Shown: positions 26,509 through 37,351, numbered from the stretch's first letter. The stretch is DNA of 64,000 nucleotides from Brachybacterium sillae (GCF_025028335.1 NZ_JAFEUW010000001.1:1116001-1180000); one strand, 5' to 3'. The notes: generated by a model not told the origin, from the letters alone. Made by a program: numbers and translations.

Positions 26509-27114
26509 TCAGACCTCGCCGGCGGGTACCGGCGCGCGGCGACGCCGGGCCTCCCGCAGCCTCTCCCGCAGGCGGCGCATGCTGCGCAGGATGCGGTAGG
26601 CGATGTATCCGCCGATGAGCAGCAGGACAAGCGCGAGGGCACCCGCCACCAGCGGCACGGTGATCGTCAGCAGACCCATCACCAGGGCCAGGAGATCCTC
26701 CCCGGTGGAGACGACGACGTTGGAGACCGGCTCCGGGGAGACGTTCACCGCGGCGCGTGCCGTGGACTTCGCCGCGTGTGCACCCAGGGCCGCCCCACCG
26801 CCCAGCAGCGCCATGACGATCGCGTTGACCACGTCGGTCTCCCCTGCCAGCAGGTACCCGAGCACCGCCCCGGCCAGGGGCCGCACCACCGTGTTCAGCT
26901 GGTCCCAGAAGGAGTCGAAGTAGGCGATCTTGTCGGCCGCCAGATCCACCAGCAGCAGCACCGCGGCAACGACGAGCACATCGGTGCGCTGCAGCACCGT
27001 CGGCACCTGTTCGAGCCCGAACACGCGGCCTGCCAGGCCCAGCAGGAAGATCATGAAGTACGGCCGGATCCCGCTGACCCAGCCGGACCCCAGGGACATC
27101 AGCGTCGCTTCCAT
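26509..27114 (-). CDS. DUF4126 membrane protein
   Basis: A 201-residue membrane protein with about five hydrophobic segments. It carries the DUF4126 pattern: SGIRPYFMIFLLGLAGR near the start, DLAADKIAYFDSFWDQLNTVVRPLAGAVLGY in the middle, and GGGAALGAHAAKSTARAAVN. It ends in a very basic Arg-rich cytoplasmic tail. The function of the family is not known. It is on the same strand as the VIT gene (90 bp downstream of it) and the aminotransferase gene (104 bp upstream of it). Confidence 0.85.
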   Translation of the reverse strand: MEATLMSLGSGWVSGIRPYFMIFLLGLAGRVFGLEQVPTVLQRTDVLVVAAVLLLVDLAADKIAYFDSFWDQLNTVVRPLAGAVLGYLLAGETDVVNAIVMALLGGGAALGAHAAKSTARAAVNVSPEPVSNVVVSTGEDLLALVMGLLTITVPLVAGALALVLLLIGGYIAYRILRSMRRLRERLREARRRRAPVPAGEV

Positions 27115-27204
27115 CCGGTCTCCTCGTCTCGCGCCCGCCCTTCCGCCGGGCGCGGAGGCGGTGCATCAGCCCCATCATCGCGGCCGATGCATCGCCGGTC
27201 CATC

Positions 27205-27966
27205 TCAGACGCCCGCGACCCCGAGCAGCGAGCCGATCGCATACGTCACGCCCATCGCCAGCAGACCGCCGATGATGGTGCGGACGGTCGCGCGGCCCGC
27301 GGCCGCCTGCCCCAGCCGCGCACTGATCAGGCCGGTCAGGGCCAGGCCCACCACCACGGCGAGCATGGTGGCGAGGATCCGCCATCCTCCGGGCACCAGC
27401 AGCGCCGCCAGCAGCGGCAGCAGACCGCCGATGGTGAAGGCGACGAGGCTGGCGATCGCCGCGTGCATCGGGGAGGCGATGGTGTCCTCGTCCATGCCCA
27501 GGCGCACCCGCGCGTGGGCGTCGAGTCCGTCATGCGCGGTCATGCGCTCGGCCGCCTGCCGGGCGAGGTCCCGCGGCACCCCCGTCTCCTCCAGGGCGAC
27601 GGTGAGGTCCTCCAGCGCCTTCTCCGGCCGCTCGGCGAGGTCCCGGCGGGTGCGCTGCAGCATCGCCGTCTCGGTGTCCTTCTGGGTGGAGACCGAGACG
27701 AACTCCCCCATCGCCATGGACAGGGCACCCGCGGTGAGGGCAGCGGTGCCGGCGACGGCGATGGCGCTGAGGGTGGGGGTGGCGGCGGCGACACCGATGA
27801 CCATGCCGGCCACGGACACGATCCCGTCGTTGGCACCGAGGACGCCGGCGCGCAGCTGGTTGATGCGCTGCGAATGCTCCTCGCGGGAGTGCTCGGCGGG
27901 GGACGTCTCGCCCGGTGTGGATGCCGGGGAGCGCACGCGCTCGCGGACGTCGTCAGGGATGCTCAT
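27205..27966 (-). CDS. VIT1/CCC1-family Fe2+/Mn2+ transporter
   Basis: A 253-residue membrane protein of the vacuolar iron transporter family. The first helix motif GANDGIVSVAGMVIGVAAA is near residues 44-62. A Glu-rich metal-binding loop follows helix 2 (SMAMGEFVSVSTQKDTETAML), and helices 3-5 are at the C-terminus. These proteins export Fe2+ or Mn2+ from the cytoplasm. I place the start at 27966 (MSIPDDV); an upstream ATG at 28002 would add 12 atypical residues. A possible metal-regulator half-site repeat lies just upstream (27999-28018). Confidence 0.87.
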   Translation of the reverse strand: MSIPDDVRERVRSPASTPGETSPAEHSREEHSQRINQLRAGVLGANDGIVSVAGMVIGVAAATPTLSAIAVAGTAALTAGALSMAMGEFVSVSTQKDTETAMLQRTRRDLAERPEKALEDLTVALEETGVPRDLARQAAERMTAHDGLDAHARVRLGMDEDTIASPMHAAIASLVAFTIGGLLPLLAALLVPGGWRILATMLAVVVGLALTGLISARLGQAAAGRATVRTIIGGLLAMGVTYAIGSLLGVAGV

Positions 27967-28052
27967 GACCGGGACGCTAGGAGGGGGCGCCGACCCTCGC
28001 AAGCAAGCTGAGGCTTGCCTTCGTTGCAGGTCAGAGGGCTACGGTGGGGTCC

Positions 28053-28673
28053 ATGACCGCCCGTTTCCGCCGCCCGGCCTCGCTCTCCCCCGCCCGGGCC
28101 GATCAGATCCCCGGCGCCCCCGATCCGGCGGAGGTGACGGACCTCGCACACCGCAGCGCCGCGGCCCTGCTCGACGGGGTGCGACACAGCGAGGACCCGG
28201 AGACGGTGGACCGCGTGGTGGGCCTCGCCCGCACGGAGGGTCTGGGGGATCTCGCGACGCTGTGGTCGGCCGCGCCCGCGGACTCGCTGCCCGGGGCTCT
28301 GTGGCGGATGTACGTGCTGCACACGTGGGCTCAGCGGGACCCGCAGGACCTGCTGCGCCGTTACGAGCTGGGCAGCACCACGGTGCCGGGGCTGCAGCTG
28401 TTGGCCGGGTTCAGCGATCCTCCGGATGTCGATGCGGTGCGGCGCACCCTCGACCGGATTCTGCGCGGTGCGTTCATCGGAGACCTCGGTCTGGCGCTGC
28501 GCCGGGCGGGCGCAGTGGCGGTGATCGCGGCGCACGGGTCGGCCCATCTGGCCGATCAGGAGGTCGACGGCGAGCGCGCTGCTGGCCTCACCACCCAGGC
28601 CCGCCGGTTGCTCGACACCGGGGAGGACCTCATGAGTGCGGGCCGCGCGGAAGACGCCGGAACCCTCACCTGA
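28053..28673 (+). CDS. Conserved-looking hypothetical protein
   Basis: A 206-residue soluble, helix-rich protein that I do not recognise. It has a basic start (MTARFRRPASLSPARAD), then regular amphipathic helices with Ala/Leu/Arg content, including WRMYVLHTWAQRDPQDLLRRYELG and a single hydrophobic strand AVAVIAAHGSAHLADQE. There are no cysteines. The start could be the ATG at 28053 or an in-frame GTG at 28044, which is 5 bases after AGAGGG. It is divergent from the VIT gene with under 90 bp between starts. Confidence 0.65.
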   Translation: MTARFRRPASLSPARADQIPGAPDPAEVTDLAHRSAAALLDGVRHSEDPETVDRVVGLARTEGLGDLATLWSAAPADSLPGALWRMYVLHTWAQRDPQDLLRRYELGSTTVPGLQLLAGFSDPPDVDAVRRTLDRILRGAFIGDLGLALRRAGAVAVIAAHGSAHLADQEVDGERAAGLTTQARRLLDTGEDLMSAGRAEDAGTLT

Positions 28674-28857
28674 GTGGGCACCCGACCGCACGGCTGATCG
28701 GCCTCCCGTTCCTGCGCGCGCTGTCCCGGCGACGATCCCCTACACTGGTCGGCGCGCCGGGCCGCGGTTGCCCCGGGCTCCAACATCTGCCGCTACGAGC
28801 GGCCTTCGCGCCGTCAGGCGCATCCCGGTCCGGCGCGTCACGACCCACGGAGGTGCG

Positions 28858-29478
28858 GTGAGTCTCTTCCCGCGGCGCTTCGAACAGCCCCTGTACGACC
28901 TGTTCGGCGACCTGGCACAGCTGCTGGTCGCGAGCACGGAGGCGCTGTCCCGCACCCTGGCCGACCCCGTTCGCGAACGCACCCGCATGGCCGCGCGGCT
29001 CCACGAGCACGCCTCCCAGGGGGCGGAGCTGTCCCGTCGGGTCTCCAGCCGCCTCACCGACGCGATCATCACCCCGTATGAGGCGGAGGTCCTCCACGGC
29101 CTCGCCGGTGCGATGGCGGATCTGCTCGACTCCCTCGACCGGGTGGGCGACCTCGTCGTGCTGTTCCGCCTGCGCAGCGTCCCGACACCGGTGCTGGAGG
29201 TGGCGCAGCAGCTGGAGCGCGCCGCCGAGATCATCGTGCGCGCCACCTGGACGCTGTCGCGCACCCCGCGGGGCGGGGAGCTGGTGCTGGAGATCCGCCG
29301 TGTCGAGAGGCATGCGGGACAGCTGCTGCGACGTTCCCGCGCCGAGCTGTACGACGGCGGCGGCAGCTCCGCCGATCTGCTGCGCCGACGGGACGTGCTC
29401 GACGAACTGGAGCGCTCCCTGCGGCACCTGACCGGGATCGCCCGCACGGTGGACCTGCTGCGCATCAAGGACGCCTGA
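28858..29478 (+). CDS. DUF47 (PhoU-like) phosphate transport accessory protein
   Basis: A 206-residue all-helical protein of the DUF47/YkaA group, with the start MSLFPRRFEQPLYDLFGDLAQ and the typical TPYEAEVLHGLAGAMADLLDSLDRVGDLVVLFRL segment. The start is a GTG at 28858 with GGAGG four bases upstream. DUF47 genes sit next to PiT phosphate transporters, as here (3 bp gap), and the products modulate them. Single-operon expression with the transporter is near certain. Confidence 0.88.
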   Translation: MSLFPRRFEQPLYDLFGDLAQLLVASTEALSRTLADPVRERTRMAARLHEHASQGAELSRRVSSRLTDAIITPYEAEVLHGLAGAMADLLDSLDRVGDLVVLFRLRSVPTPVLEVAQQLERAAEIIVRATWTLSRTPRGGELVLEIRRVERHAGQLLRRSRAELYDGGGSSADLLRRRDVLDELERSLRHLTGIARTVDLLRIKDA

Positions 29479-29481
29479 GCG

Positions 29482-30531
29482 ATGGCGGATCCGCTGCTCC
29501 TGGTGACGGTGGTCCTGATCGCAGCGCTGGCGTACCTCAACGGTCTCCACGACGCCTCCAACGCGATCTCCACCTCGATCGCCACCCGCACCCTGCGGGA
29601 GTCGACGGCCCTGCGGTACGCCGCGGTGCTGAACCTGTTGGGGGGGTTCATCGGCCTGGGCCTGGCCGCCCTGACCGGTGGGGCGGCGGCGAGGGTGCTG
29701 CATCTGCCGGACCCCTCCACGGTGACCGATCCCGCGCTGGCGCGGACGCTGCTGCTGGCCCTGGCCAGCGGTGTCGGCGCGGCGTTCACCTGGGGTGTGG
29801 TGACCTGGTGGATCGGTATGCCCTCCTCCACGTGGCAGGCGCTGGCGGGGGGCCTGGGCGGCTCCCTGCTGGGGGTGGGGCTGGCCGCCGACTGGTCGAC
29901 CCGGTTGCTCCCGCTGGTGGCTCCCGCTCTGCTCACCCCGCTGCTGGGGGCCGCGGTCGCGTTCCTCGCCGTCCAGGGCCTCGCCCGACTCGCCGCCTGG
30001 GACCGGGTGCGCACCGACCACCTGCGGTTCGCGCAGACCGTCTCCGCAGGGTCCGTCGCGGTCGGTCACGGTGTGCGGGACGTGCTGATCCCGGCCTCCG
30101 CCCTGGTGCTGGCCGTCGGGTTGTACGAGCGCAGCGGGGCGACGACAGTGACCGACGGAGCGCTGCTGCTCGGCATCGGGCTGCCCGCCTCCGCGGTGCT
30201 CATCGCGGCGGGCACCCTCACCGGCGGGCACCGCATCATCCGCACCCTCGGGCGTCGTCTCACCCAGCTCACCACCGTCCAGGGGCTTGCGGCGGAAGCT
30301 GCGACCGCGGTCCTGCTGGCGGGTGTGCTCATCGCCCCGACCGCCCCGATCTCCCTCAGCCAGACGCTCGCCTGTGGCGTGGTCGGCGCGGGCCTGGCCA
30401 CCGGTCGCCGGGCCGTGCGCTGGCGCATCGTGGGCCGGATGGTGCTGGTGTGGGTGGTGACCCCGCCGATGTGCGCCCTGCTGGGGCTGGTGGCCACCCG
30501 GATCGTGGTGAACAGCGTCGGGATATCCTGA
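29482..30531 (+). CDS. pit: Low-affinity inorganic phosphate transporter (PiT family)
   Basis: A 349-residue membrane protein with about ten helices. The PiT signature GLHDASNAISTSIATRTL is in the first repeat and the related VGHGVRDVLIPASALVLAVGLYE in the second. The second motif has VRD in place of the usual DAN/DVQN text, so the repeat is diverged. The family takes up metal phosphate driven by protons. It forms an operon with the DUF47 gene before it and probably with the small membrane protein that follows 4 bp later. Confidence 0.88.
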   Translation: MADPLLLVTVVLIAALAYLNGLHDASNAISTSIATRTLRESTALRYAAVLNLLGGFIGLGLAALTGGAAARVLHLPDPSTVTDPALARTLLLALASGVGAAFTWGVVTWWIGMPSSTWQALAGGLGGSLLGVGLAADWSTRLLPLVAPALLTPLLGAAVAFLAVQGLARLAAWDRVRTDHLRFAQTVSAGSVAVGHGVRDVLIPASALVLAVGLYERSGATTVTDGALLLGIGLPASAVLIAAGTLTGGHRIIRTLGRRLTQLTTVQGLAAEAATAVLLAGVLIAPTAPISLSQTLACGVVGAGLATGRRAVRWRIVGRMVLVWVVTPPMCALLGLVATRIVVNSVGIS

Positions 30532-30535
30532 CCGG

Positions 30536-31285
30536 GTGACGTCCTCAGAGCGCCCCCGACCGACCTACGGCCTGCCCGGTCCTGCCCCCGCGCCCGGTTC
30601 TGACGCTCCGGGAGCGCACGGGGCGTTCGGCTCCGCCGATCCCGGCCCGGTCGGCCCCGGGGCATCAGGCCCTGGACCCGTCGGCGCAGGGCCGGCGGGG
30701 GCCACCGCGTGGGCACCCTCCCCCTCCCCCGCGCCCGTGTCCGCACCGCGGCGACGCAAGGGGCTCATCCCGCTGATCCTCGGTCTGCTGAGCATGCTGG
30801 TGGGCGCCCCCGCCGCTGTGCTCATCGGGATCGCCGTGGCCGTCGGGAGCATGGTCGGCCACGTGACGGAGCAACCCCCGACGGTGCCGCCGACCGGTCT
30901 CACCGTCGAGGCCGAGGCGCAGCAGATGTTCCTGGTGATGGTCCCCTCGGAGCAGTCGGCGGACACGACCTGCACCGCCACCTCCCCTGAGCAGGCGGCC
31001 CTGACCACCGTTCCGGCCGGCAACGACCCGGTGGTGCTCGCCGATGGGCGTTCCTACACCCCCGTGGTGGGCGTCGGGACCCTCGAGGCCACCCCCGTGA
31101 CGGTGCAGTGCGAGGGACCGGGGGCGGCCGGTGCCGTGGTGATGGGCCCGCTGGGGATCATGGAGATGGGCCTCCCGCTGCTGATCGGCCTCGGTGTCTC
31201 CCTGCTGCTGGGGCTGCTGGGTCTGGGGCTGACGATCCTCGGGATCGTGCGGCTGCTGCGCTCGCGCCCAGGGGCCGGCGCCTAG
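30536..31285 (+). CDS. Hypothetical two-helix membrane protein
   Basis: A 249-residue protein with GTG start 4 bp after the PiT stop. Residues 1-72 are Pro/Gly/Ala-rich and disordered (GPGASGPGPVGAGPAG). A helix at about 78-105 (LIPLILGLLSMLVGAPAAVLIGIAVAVG) leads into an extracytoplasmic beta domain of about 100 residues with one cysteine pair (TTCTATS and VTVQCEG), which may form a disulfide. A final helix follows at 210-240 with a short basic tail. I do not recognise the family; position suggests a link to the phosphate transporter, but that is only context. Confidence 0.65.
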   Translation: MTSSERPRPTYGLPGPAPAPGSDAPGAHGAFGSADPGPVGPGASGPGPVGAGPAGATAWAPSPSPAPVSAPRRRKGLIPLILGLLSMLVGAPAAVLIGIAVAVGSMVGHVTEQPPTVPPTGLTVEAEAQQMFLVMVPSEQSADTTCTATSPEQAALTTVPAGNDPVVLADGRSYTPVVGVGTLEATPVTVQCEGPGAAGAVVMGPLGIMEMGLPLLIGLGVSLLLGLLGLGLTILGIVRLLRSRPGAGA

Positions 31286-31353
31286 AGTGACGGAGAGAGC
31301 CACCCGAGCCTGTGCCCCCTGAGCACGGGCCACGCGAGGATCGAGGGAGAACT

Positions 31354-32997
<1,644 letters not shown>

Positions 32998-33007
32998 CGC
33001 CCACGTC

Positions 33008-33031
33008 GGAGCCGACCAGGCGGTCGGCTCC
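33008..33031 (+). terminator. pgm terminator
   Basis: GGAGCCGACC (33008-33017) and GGTCGGCTCC (33022-33031) form a perfect 10-bp stem with an AGGC loop, 11 bp after the pgm stop. Confidence 0.85.
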
Positions 33032-33201
33032 GGCGCCGTGTCGGAGTCCACAGCGGGCTTGCGCCGCAGGGGTGAGGTGCCGGACTCTGGTCCACCGGTC
33101 AAGAGATCGTCATCGGTGCGCCACACCTTCGCCAGATCGGCATGACACCGAGATCGTCGGCCGGTGAGGGAACAGCGCACGATCGGAAGAGGGAGGTCCG
33201 G

Positions 33202-34434
33202 ATGTCCCATCGTGGACGCCGTCCCGCGGGTGCAGCCGCCGCTGCCGCCGCCGCGGGCCTCCTCCTCGTGAGCCCGATCGCCGGTTCGGCCCTGGCGCAA
33301 CCGCCCTCCGATCCGGGGCCTCCGACGCACCCGAACCATGACTGCGCGCCCCTGGAGCGCCCGTGTCGTCACACCCCCGCCCCGACGCCCACCGAGACGC
33401 CGTCCCCGACCGAGGACCCGCCGCCCACCGAGGACCCGACGCCCACCGGGTCACCTTCGCCGACCCCCACCGAAGAACCGACGCCCACGCAGTCACCCTC
33501 GCCCACCGAGACTCCGACCCGCACCGAGTCGCCCACGCCGACGCCCACCGAGGATCCGACGCCCACCGAGTCGCCCACGCCGACGCCCACCGGGTCACCC
33601 TCGCCGACACCGACCGAGACGCCGGCGCCCACCGAGACTCCGACCCCCACCAAGTCACCGAGGCCGACCCCCTCCGAGTCACCGTCGCCGACACCCACCG
33701 AGTCACCCTCGCCCACGCCCACCGAGACTCCGACCGAGTCGGCCCCCGAGGAGACCCCCGAGCAGCCCACTCGCATCGAGGACCCGAGCCCGACGTCGGA
33801 GGGCCCCTCCCCGGAGGAGTCGCCGCGCGAGGAGACCGACGATCCGACCCCGTCGTCGGAACCGGAGTCCGCCCCGGTGCCCGAGCGCCGTTCCGAGACC
33901 GGTGATGACCCACCAGCGGATGAGGATCAGGAGGACACCGCACCGGCCGCCGCCCCGGACGACCAGCGCCAGAGCCCGGAGCCGCAGCCCGAGGAGACGC
34001 AGCCTGCGCCCCTCGCGTCCCCGGAGCAGAACGCGCCCTCCGCCGACGCGCCCCCCGCGCCGTCCAGCACCCCGCCCACACCCCAGCCGTCGGTGAGCAC
34101 CACCCCCGAGCCCGGAGCCGGACCTGATCGGGCCGAGGGCGGTGACGGGAAACCGGTCACCCCGCAACCCCCGCGCAGTGCCGAGATCTCCGGACCCCGT
34201 GACCGCGGCCCACTGGTGATGCTCTATGACGCCTTCGTCACCGACCAGGGTGAGAGCTCGGTGCGGCTGCGGCAGATCCTCATCGGCGCCTTCGCGGTCG
34301 GGTTCCTCACCGCGGCCGGCTTCATCGGCGCGACCTGGCATTCCCACAACGTCGCGAGCGCCAGCGCGTCGGCGGTACATCGCGGCCCGCGCCCGGGTCT
34401 GCTGGAGAAGGTGCGGCGCCTGCTGGGTCGCTGA
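33202..34434 (+). CDS. Pro/Thr/Ser/Glu-rich wall-spanning surface protein
   Basis: A 410-residue exported protein. The signal peptide has basic RGRRPAG, a long Ala/Leu core and an AxA-like end at ALAQ (about residue 33). A region with two cysteines follows, then about 130 residues of Pro-Thr-Ser-Glu repeats (TETPSPT, TEDPTPT, TESPTPT units) and a further 150-residue acidic, disordered Pro-rich part. Near residues 345-370 a hydrophobic helix ([21 protein letters not shown]) anchors the C-terminus, ending in a basic tail ([13 protein letters not shown]). The repeats may stretch across the wall. The start at 33202 follows GAGGGAGG; the upstream ATG at 33142 has no such site. Confidence 0.75.
   Translation: MSHRGRRPAGAAAAAAAAGLLLVSPIAGSALAQPPSDPGPPTHPNHDCAPLERPCRHTPAPTPTETPSPTEDPPPTEDPTPTGSPSPTPTEEPTPTQSPSPTETPTRTESPTPTPTEDPTPTESPTPTPTGSPSPTPTETPAPTETPTPTKSPRPTPSESPSPTPTESPSPTPTETPTESAPEETPEQPTRIEDPSPTSEGPSPEESPREETDDPTPSSEPESAPVPERRSETGDDPPADEDQEDTAPAAAPDDQRQSPEPQPEETQPAPLASPEQNAPSADAPPAPSSTPPTPQPSVSTTPEPGAGPDRAEGGDGKPVTPQPPRSAEISGPRDRGPLVMLYDAFVTDQGESSVRLRQILIGAFAVGFLTAAGFIGATWHSHNVASASASAVHRGPRPGLLEKVRRLLGR
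33363..33746 (+). repeat. Coding repeats for the Pro/Thr-rich stalk
   Basis: The DNA consists of imperfect units around CCGACGCCCACCGAG and CCGAGTCACCCTCGCC, arranged in mixed order, encoding TP/SP/EP-type motifs. Unit boundaries vary, so copy number may change by slippage or recombination in frame. Confidence 0.75.
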
Positions 34435-34481
34435 TCCGCCCGCCCGGCCTCGACGAGGCGTCAGAGGTCACGACGCGGCGA

Positions 34482-35018
34482 TCAGTCCCCCTGCTCCGGT
34501 CTGTCGTCCCGCAGCATCCTGCGCAGGTGCAACACCAGCGAGGGAAGGGATCGCTCCATCGTGAGCACGCAGCGGTCGAAGGCCTTCTGCCCGGAGTACC
34601 ACGGGTCCGGCACCGGCATCTCCTCCTCCCGCGCCGTCACGGGCACGACCGGATCGAACTGCCGCCACAGGGCGACGGTGGGCCGCGCCTCGCCCTCGGG
34701 AAGCTGATCGACCTGCCGCCGGATCGTCTCGGCATGCTGCTGCGTCATGGCCAGGACGAGGTCCCACTGGCCGATCTCCGACTGGTGGACGGCCCGCGCC
34801 ACATGCGGAAACGGCGGCTCGAATCCGGCCCGTGACAACGCCAGTTCGATCCGGGGATCCATCCCGTGCCCCTCCGACTCCCAGCTGGTGCCGGCCGAGG
34901 CAACCTCCACCCGGTCCTCGAGGCCCGCGAGGTGCAGGGCACGGCGCAGCATCACCGCGGCGGCCGGGGAACGGCAGACGTTCCCGGTGCACACGGTGAG
35001 GACACGCAGGGAGGGCAT
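34482..35018 (-). CDS. Low-molecular-weight protein tyrosine phosphatase
   Basis: A 178-residue phosphatase. The P-loop CTGNVCRS (CX5R, Cys10 to Arg16) is at the N-terminus, and the acid residue is Asp138 in the DPW motif VPDPWYSG. All catalytic positions are present. It dephosphorylates phosphotyrosine or arginine-phosphate proteins, and in actinobacteria is often linked to polysaccharide or wall control. The start ATG is at 35018 with an upstream GGTGATTCT; the open frame extends further up to 35165 without family support. It converges with the surface protein gene, 47 bp apart. Confidence 0.92.
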   Translation of the reverse strand: MPSLRVLTVCTGNVCRSPAAAVMLRRALHLAGLEDRVEVASAGTSWESEGHGMDPRIELALSRAGFEPPFPHVARAVHQSEIGQWDLVLAMTQQHAETIRRQVDQLPEGEARPTVALWRQFDPVVPVTAREEEMPVPDPWYSGQKAFDRCVLTMERSLPSLVLHLRRMLRDDRPEQGD

Positions 35019-35191
35019 GGGGTGATTCTCCCAGGTGGGGCCGGGCTCAGATGAACAGCGGGTGACGCCGGCGACCCGAGGACGACCCCCCGGTAGACTC
35101 GACGACACGCGGCCCTCGCCGACGGCGGGCGCCGCTGCCGAACGTTCGCGACGATCCCGTCCCACCCAGTCGCCGAGCCCGAGGAGGACCC

Positions 35192-35677
35192 ATGGTCGAC
35201 ATCATCCGCGCCCAGGAGGAGAGCTGGCCGCTGGTCCGTGAGATCCGTCTGCGGTCGCTGAGCTCGGACCCGGCGGCCTTCGGCCAGTCGTGGGAGCGCG
35301 AGTCGACCTACGACGACCAGATGTGGCGCCAGCGCGTCCGCGAGGCCGCCTGGTTCCTCGCGGTCGAGGGCGACACCCCGGTGGCCGTCGTCGCCTCCCG
35401 TCACGAGCAGGACTCCCCCGCGAACGAGCGTGAGCTGCAGGCGATGTGGGTGAGCCCGGAGTCGCGCAAGCTCGGCATCGCCCAGCAGCTGGCCGAGGCC
35501 GTCTTCGCGTGGGCGAAGGAGGACGGTGCCGACACCGTGACGCTGTATGTCGGGCCCGACAACGAACCCGCGCGGGCGCTGTACGAGGCGCTTGGTTTCA
35601 CCGACACCGGTGACCGCTGGCAGGTGGTCGAGGACGACCCCGCCTCGGCCTGGACGAAGATGGCCCGCGAGATCTGA
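35192..35677 (+). CDS. GNAT-family N-acetyltransferase
   Basis: A 161-residue acyltransferase of the GNAT fold. The core is WFLAVEGDTPVAVVAS, then the acetyl-CoA-binding motif A, ELQAMWVSPESRKLGIAQQLAEAV (about residues 78-103), with the Arg/Lys-x-x-Gly-Ile/x-Ala/Gly pattern, and motif B ALYEALGFTDTG. The start is preceded by GAGGAGG. The acceptor is unknown. It is 50 bp ahead of the App1-type gene on the same strand. Confidence 0.85.
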   Translation: MVDIIRAQEESWPLVREIRLRSLSSDPAAFGQSWERESTYDDQMWRQRVREAAWFLAVEGDTPVAVVASRHEQDSPANERELQAMWVSPESRKLGIAQQLAEAVFAWAKEDGADTVTLYVGPDNEPARALYEALGFTDTGDRWQVVEDDPASAWTKMAREI

Positions 35678-35727
35678 GCACCCCTCCCTCCCCAGCACCC
35701 CACCCCGGCAGAGACGCGAGCCCTTCC

Positions 35728-36792
35728 ATGCCCGAGACCGGTCCCTTCCGCCCCCTGCGCGACCGCCCCCACTGGTCCGCCCGTCTGGAGAACGGCAAGA
35801 ACCGCCTCGTCGGCACCGCTCTGCGGACGGCCGGCTGGGATGTGCGGTTGCAGCCGTTCCACGGCTACGGAAGCGACGGCACCGTGCGCATCCTGGCCCG
35901 CGCCCTGTACGCGCGGCCCGGCACCCCCGCCGACTTCCACGATCAGCCGGTGGTGGACATGCGCAGCATGGCGGTGCGCGGCTGGCGCAACTTCACCTCC
36001 CAGGTGGCGCCGTTCCGGAAGGTGCGGATCCTGGTGGACGGCCAGGAGTTCTCGGTGCGGGCCGACCGCGCCGGCATCGTCGACGCCCTGATCCATGTGG
36101 ACCTGCCGCCGGGCACCCACGAGGTGGTGCTGTCGACCCACCCGGGCAACGAGGTCACCGCCAGTGTGTGGATCGTCGACCCGGCAGAGACCCACGGCCT
36201 GGTCAGCGACATCGACGACACGGTGATGGTGACCTGGCTGCCGCGTCCGATGCTGGCGTTCTGGAACGCGTTCGTCGTGCACCAGTCCTCCCGCAAGGTG
36301 GTGCCAGGGATGCCGATGCTGTACCAGCGCTTCCGCCGGGAGTACCCGGACGCGCCGGTGATCTACCTGTCCACGGGCGCCTGGAACGTGTTCCCGGTGC
36401 TGCAGCGCTTCCTGTTCAAGAACGGGTACCCCGAGGGTCCGATGCTGCTGACGGACTGGGGGCCGACGAACACCGGCATGTTCCGCTCCGGCATGCAGCA
36501 CAAGGACCGATCGCTGGAGCAGCTGGCGGAGATGATGCCCGGCGTGCGGTGGCTGCTGATCGGTGACGACGGCCAGCACGATCCCGAGATCTACGGCCGC
36601 TTCTCCCAGAACCACCCGGATCATGTGCGGGCGGTGGCGATCCGGCAGCTCACCCCATCGGAGCAGGTGCTCGCCCACGGCACCACCCGCCCGATGGAGG
36701 AGCCGACCGACCGCGGCCCGGTGCCGACGGTCGAGGCGCCCGACGGCAACGGCCTGCTGCGGGAGCTGCAGCGCATCGACGTGCTCTCGTGA
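35728..36792 (+). CDS. App1-type phosphatidate phosphatase-like protein (DUF2183)
   Basis: A 354-residue HAD-like protein. Residues 1-150 form a beta-rich domain. The DxDxT catalytic motif is at Asp161-Ile-Asp163-Asp-Thr165 (SDIDDTVMVTWLPRP). The conserved YLSTGAWNVFPVLQRFL segment (about 212-229), the LTDWGP block and GDDGQHDPEIY near 278-288 complete the active site. Yeast App1 removes phosphate from phosphatidic acid; the bacterial substrate has not been shown. It has no signal peptide. The next gene starts 7 bp later, so the two are one transcript. Confidence 0.88.
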   Translation: MPETGPFRPLRDRPHWSARLENGKNRLVGTALRTAGWDVRLQPFHGYGSDGTVRILARALYARPGTPADFHDQPVVDMRSMAVRGWRNFTSQVAPFRKVRILVDGQEFSVRADRAGIVDALIHVDLPPGTHEVVLSTHPGNEVTASVWIVDPAETHGLVSDIDDTVMVTWLPRPMLAFWNAFVVHQSSRKVVPGMPMLYQRFRREYPDAPVIYLSTGAWNVFPVLQRFLFKNGYPEGPMLLTDWGPTNTGMFRSGMQHKDRSLEQLAEMMPGVRWLLIGDDGQHDPEIYGRFSQNHPDHVRAVAIRQLTPSEQVLAHGTTRPMEEPTDRGPVPTVEAPDGNGLLRELQRIDVLS

Positions 36793-36799
36793 GCCCGTC

Positions 36800-37351
36800 A
36801 TGACCGTGGGCATCCGCGACGCCACCGCGGCCGACATCCCCGCGGTGCTGGGCGTGGTGGAGGATGCCTACCGGGGTCGCTCCGGGGTGCGCGGCTGGAC
36901 CACCGAGGAGGGCCTCGTGCGGGAGGACCGCACCAGTGCCACGGAGGTGCGCGCCCTGCTGGCCGATCCGCGCTCCCAGCTGCTGGTGGCCGTCACGGAT
37001 GAGCGGGTGGTCGGCTGCTGCGCCGTGCATCCGCTGGATGACGAGCCCGACTCCCCGGTGCTGGAGTTCGGCCTGTTCGCGGTGGATCCCGTGCGGCAGG
37101 CCGGGGGCGTCGGCGGCCGGTTGATGGACGCCGCGATCTCGTGGGCCCGGGTGCAGGGCGCCCCGGCGCTGCGGCTGCGGGTGCTGGAGGGTCGGCCCGA
37201 GCTGGAGGCCTGGTACGCACGGCGAGGGTTCGCGCCGACCGGTCGCCTGGTGCCGTTCGCCGGCCGTCCCGGCACCCTCGTCGTGGCGGGCACCCGCATG
37301 GTGGAGATGGAACGCCCGCTGCAGGACGCCTCCGTAGACTCCCGGGCATGA
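36800..37351 (+). CDS. GNAT-family N-acetyltransferase
   Basis: A 183-residue acetyltransferase with the pattern IRDATAADIPAVLGVVEDAYRGRSG at the start, LEFGLFAVDPVRQAGGVGGRLMDAAI as acetyl-CoA-binding motif A (about 94-119; the usual Gln/Arg-x-x-Gly-x-Gly is QAGGVGG), and ELEAWYARRGFAPTG as motif B. The ATG at 36800 is 7 bp after App1; a longer open frame upstream overlaps App1 and is not used. It ends in a 4-bp ATGA overlap with the aldo/keto reductase gene. Confidence 0.85.
   Translation: MTVGIRDATAADIPAVLGVVEDAYRGRSGVRGWTTEEGLVREDRTSATEVRALLADPRSQLLVAVTDERVVGCCAVHPLDDEPDSPVLEFGLFAVDPVRQAGGVGGRLMDAAISWARVQGAPALRLRVLEGRPELEAWYARRGFAPTGRLVPFAGRPGTLVVAGTRMVEMERPLQDASVDSRA

Noticed and set aside
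33363-33746. Regular repeats that could be taken for a CRISPR array
   Set aside because: Units are short, contiguous and coding (Thr/Pro/Ser), with no spacers of constant length and no cas genes.
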